A DNA stretch of 7,413 nucleotides, taken from assembly GCA_016180375.1 (NCBI GenBank), contig JACPBJ010000036.1, positions 1 through 7,413 of the forward strand, written 5' to 3'. Source of the DNA: Nitrososphaerota archaeon (GTDB taxonomy: Archaea; Thermoproteota; Nitrososphaeria; Nitrososphaerales; UBA57). Both the position numbers and the translations under genes were made by a program. Shown one piece after another: positions 5,686 through 7,413 of this stretch (position 1 is its first letter; the number at the start of each line of letters is the position of its first letter). A model generated the notes under the pieces. The model did no database searches and was not told the origin of the DNA. It saw only the letters and a list, made by a program, of their open reading frames with translations.

Positions 5686-6612
5686 ATGCAGAAGGCTGTT
5701 CATACCGTCAACCAAGGTATCAACAATCTTGCCTATTACTGGTCATTCCCCGAAATTGTTGCACATGCAAAAGGTTGCTACAAAAATGAGGGCATATCTG
5801 TAGTATTTCACGATATAACTCCGAGCGAAGTAGTTCCGAACAAAAGTGAGATGTACAAAGAGCTCCAAAAAGAAGGAAAGCAGGACGCGTATCACGCTGC
5901 AGAATATGTTTGCATAACAAGGGCGATCAGCAATACGACAGGCAAGATTGTTGCTTATTCGCCTTGGGTGAAAAACGGGCTCAATGCGAGTTTTGGATTG
6001 TATGTGAAGCCCAATGCTGGCATAAAGATACCTGCAGATCTAAAGGGTAAGTCAATAGCGATAGAGAAGGGAACTGGCTCTTACTACACTACGATCGAAG
6101 ATCTTGAGAAATCAATTCCCAGAGAGCAGATCAAGTTGACGCAGATTGGCGATCCTCATCTTCGTTTAGAGGCACTTGTTCGCGGGGAAGTTGCTGCTGC
6201 GAGTGTCATGGGCCCTTATGCCGATCTTGCAGAGCGCATTGGGATGGTGAAACTAATGGAGTCTAGCAGGAGAAAGGGAACTCTGATGATCGTCAAAAAT
6301 GACATAGATTCTTCGACCTTGGCAGCTTACATAAGGGCAACTAACAAAGCGATACATAAAATCAACACCAAACCTGACGAGCACAGAGCGCTATACTTCA
6401 AGTGGTTCAGTAAGATAATCCCAAGGCTTGTAGACGAGCTGAGAAGCCCTGTGAAGAAGATGCAGTCAAGTATGACGGTTCCAAAGTGGAAGGAATGGGA
6501 GAAGTATAGCAAATCTGCTTTCGAAGATATCTATGGATGGATGGTAGACCGCAAACTTGTAGAAGCAGGCCACAAGTACGAAGAGCTCGTCGACCTGAGA
6601 TCTTTCCGCTAG
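5686..6612 (+). CDS. NMT1/THI5-like (SsuA-type) solute-binding-fold protein without export signal
   Basis: The 308-residue protein has the periplasmic-binding-protein type II pattern of the NMT1/THI5/SsuA group: AHAKGCYKNEGISVVFHDI (26-44, the usual A-x-x-KG-x(Y/F)-x-x-EG-(I/L)-x-V), then a middle lobe with KIPADLKGKSIAIEKGTGS and later ALVRGEVAAASVMGP, the typical strand-helix that links the lobes. It begins directly with MQKAVHTVNQG and has no signal peptide, lipobox or membrane anchor, and no ABC permease or ATPase gene is next to it. It is therefore probably cytoplasmic: a ligand sensor, carrier or enzyme of this fold rather than a transporter receptor. The ligand is unknown. Yeast THI5 is a cytosolic pyrimidine synthase of this fold, but I cannot see its cysteine-rich CCCFC motif here. 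The ATG is the only ATG start after an in-frame stop at 5647-5649. The stop is one base from the stop of the convergent cupredoxin gene. Confidence 0.8.
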   Translation: MQKAVHTVNQGINNLAYYWSFPEIVAHAKGCYKNEGISVVFHDITPSEVVPNKSEMYKELQKEGKQDAYHAAEYVCITRAISNTTGKIVAYSPWVKNGLNASFGLYVKPNAGIKIPADLKGKSIAIEKGTGSYYTTIEDLEKSIPREQIKLTQIGDPHLRLEALVRGEVAAASVMGPYADLAERIGMVKLMESSRRKGTLMIVKNDIDSSTLAAYIRATNKAIHKINTKPDEHRALYFKWFSKIIPRLVDELRSPVKKMQSSMTVPKWKEWEKYSKSAFEDIYGWMVDRKLVEAGHKYEELVDLRSFR

Positions 6613-6613
6613 T

Positions 6614-7291
6614 CTAATCGATGACAGTAATCTTTCCTAACATGTATGGATGAGGCGTGCAGTGGTACGCATATGTTCCGACCTCGCTGAATATTCTGCT
6701 CCAAGATCTTTGTGGCGCAATGTCACCAGAATCCCAAATCCCTTTGTCGGATGTCGACGTGTGAGCCACGTCATCCTGATTTACCCATGTTATCGTTGTT
6801 CCCTTCTTTATAGTTAGGTCTCTGGGACCAAAATCGAAAAACCTGACTTGTATGATAACCCTGTCCGTGCCCACTATGTTCAGTGTCCCATCTAGGGTTT
6901 GGAATATCGGGCCAGCGACGGCCATGAAGGTAATATTCCTGTTGCCTGGCTTTGCATCTTTCAGGACTGTTAGGGTAGCATCGACTGTAATCTCGCTGTC
7001 TTTGGGCATTTTCAGAGGAGAGGGTTCGACCTTGAATTGAACGCCCGGGATGGGGGTGTAGAGCTTGAAAGTTACATCTGAGCTAAATCCTCCAACGGAT
7101 TGTATCTTGATCTTGAAAGACTTCGAATCGCCAGGCAATAATACAAAGTTCTTTTCTGCCGATGTGATTGCAAAATCGCCCACTGGGACTGAAAGTGGTG
7201 GCGTTGGCCGCTGTGTCATTAACACGAAAAGCAAGCCGATCTCAGCAGCAATCACAATTCCTAAGACGCCCATGAGTACTAATTTATTCAA
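6614..7291 (-). CDS. Membrane-anchored cupredoxin with amicyanin/plastocyanin-type copper site
   Basis: The 225-residue blue-copper protein is probably an electron carrier on the outer face of the membrane. One hydrophobic helix (about 4-25) is followed by a proline-rich linker (28-36) and no clear cleavage site, so it likely stays as an anchor. Residues about 38-140 look like an Ig-like beta-sandwich (FVLLPGDSKSFKIKI, GVQFKVEPSPL, KPGNRNITF). Residues about 145-225 are the cupredoxin domain: ITWVNQDDVAHTS with copper ligand H177, then GTYAYHCTPHPYMLGKITV with C211, H214 and M217. The short Cys-x2-His-x2-Met loop matches amicyanin. The redox partner is unknown; no oxidase genes are nearby. 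The start is TTG at 7291-7289, supported by AGGTGA six bases upstream and a TATA box; an ATG at codon 7 would shorten the helix. It is convergent with the solute-binding-fold gene with a single base between stops. Confidence 0.93.
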   Translation of the reverse strand: MNKLVLMGVLGIVIAAEIGLLFVLMTQRPTPPLSVPVGDFAITSAEKNFVLLPGDSKSFKIKIQSVGGFSSDVTFKLYTPIPGVQFKVEPSPLKMPKDSEITVDATLTVLKDAKPGNRNITFMAVAGPIFQTLDGTLNIVGTDRVIIQVRFFDFGPRDLTIKKGTTITWVNQDDVAHTSTSDKGIWDSGDIAPQRSWSRIFSEVGTYAYHCTPHPYMLGKITVID

Positions 7292-7297
7292 TGGACT

Positions 7298-7303
7298 TCA
7301 CCT
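7298..7303 (-). promoter_or_regulatory. Shine-Dalgarno site for the cupredoxin TTG start
   Basis: On the minus strand AGGTGA is separated by six bases from TTG (7291-7289). Near-ideal spacing favours TTG over the ATG six codons later, which would lie 24 bases from this site. Confidence 0.7.
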
Positions 7304-7338
7304 GAGAGGTTTTGCAATCTATCAAAGCAAACCCGATG

Positions 7339-7348
7339 TATATATAGT
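7339..7348 (-). promoter_or_regulatory. TATA box of the cupredoxin gene
   Basis: CTATATATAC on the minus strand is the clearest archaeal TATA box in the window. A start about 25 bases downstream, near 7318, would give a leader of some 26 bases that contains the SD. Nothing recognisable lies between it and the right edge. The core is nearly palindromic, so weak activity the other way is possible. Confidence 0.65.
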
Positions 7349-7413
7349 GAAGGTCTGACTAAAAACTCATATTCCAAGTTTTGAGAGCAGATACCAAGTT
7401 GCCTGACATAGTT

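Noticed and set aside
6852..7358. Plus-strand open frames of 62 and 97 codons antisense to the cupredoxin gene.
   Set aside because: They overlap the cupredoxin coding region, which is supported by its copper ligands, SD and TATA box, and their translations show no domain pattern.
19..7405. The 9-base word AAGTTGCCT occurs near both ends of the window (from 19 and from 7397).
   Set aside because: Too short to mean anything over this distance. There is no extended identity and no mobile-element gene between the copies.
7288..7413. A 41-codon minus-strand frame open from the right edge, ending in TGA that overlaps the cupredoxin TTG start.
   Set aside because: It would look like an operon overlap, but the translation is not recognisable, the stretch contains the strong TATA box and SD of the cupredoxin gene, and 41 open codons are expected fairly often by chance.

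Overview
The window looks like a piece of an archaeal chromosome, most likely from the TACK group and possibly Thaumarchaeota/Nitrososphaeria. This rests on four things: TATA-type promoter elements rather than -35/-10 boxes, heavy use of AGG for arginine, TTG starts with good Shine-Dalgarno (SD) sites, and the gene mix (membrane-anchored plastocyanin/amicyanin-like cupredoxin, Bcp/PrxQ peroxiredoxin, UbiE-like methyltransferase, GT4 glycosyltransferase). The lineage call is inference. I see no transposase, integrase, CRISPR array, rRNA or tRNA.

Layout. Bases 1-212 are a leader with a near-perfect 13-bp tandem repeat, a T7 tract and a strong SD. A two-gene plus-strand operon follows: a 660-residue protein with a long central coiled coil between two globular ends (213-2195), then, after a 9-bp gap, a GT4 glycosyltransferase (2205-3518). 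Bases 3519-3779 look intergenic, but joining two frames across a single base gives a short helix-turn-helix-like protein (3566-3758). Next comes a 131-residue four-helix membrane protein (3780-4175). It converges on a class I methyltransferase on the minus strand (4186-5026) that is broken by one extra base in a four-base run. Upstream of that gene on the same strand is a peroxiredoxin (5118-5600), separated by a T7 terminator and an inverted repeat that may be an operator. Divergent from the peroxiredoxin is a plus-strand NMT1/THI5-like solute-binding-fold protein with no export signal (5686-6612). It ends one base from the end of a minus-strand cupredoxin gene (6614-7291), which has a clear SD and TATA box.

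How the genes relate. Only the coiled-coil/glycosyltransferase pair looks like a true operon, so the two products may work together, perhaps in cell-surface or storage glycan metabolism. The cupredoxin and peroxiredoxin suggest an organism that meets oxygen. The other genes are single units in alternating orientation, and I cannot tie them into one pathway. I found no convincing complete new defence or mobile system. The most interesting items are the coiled-coil protein with matching motifs at both ends, the hidden HTH-like reading frame, the one-base disruption in the methyltransferase and the paired inverted repeat in front of it.
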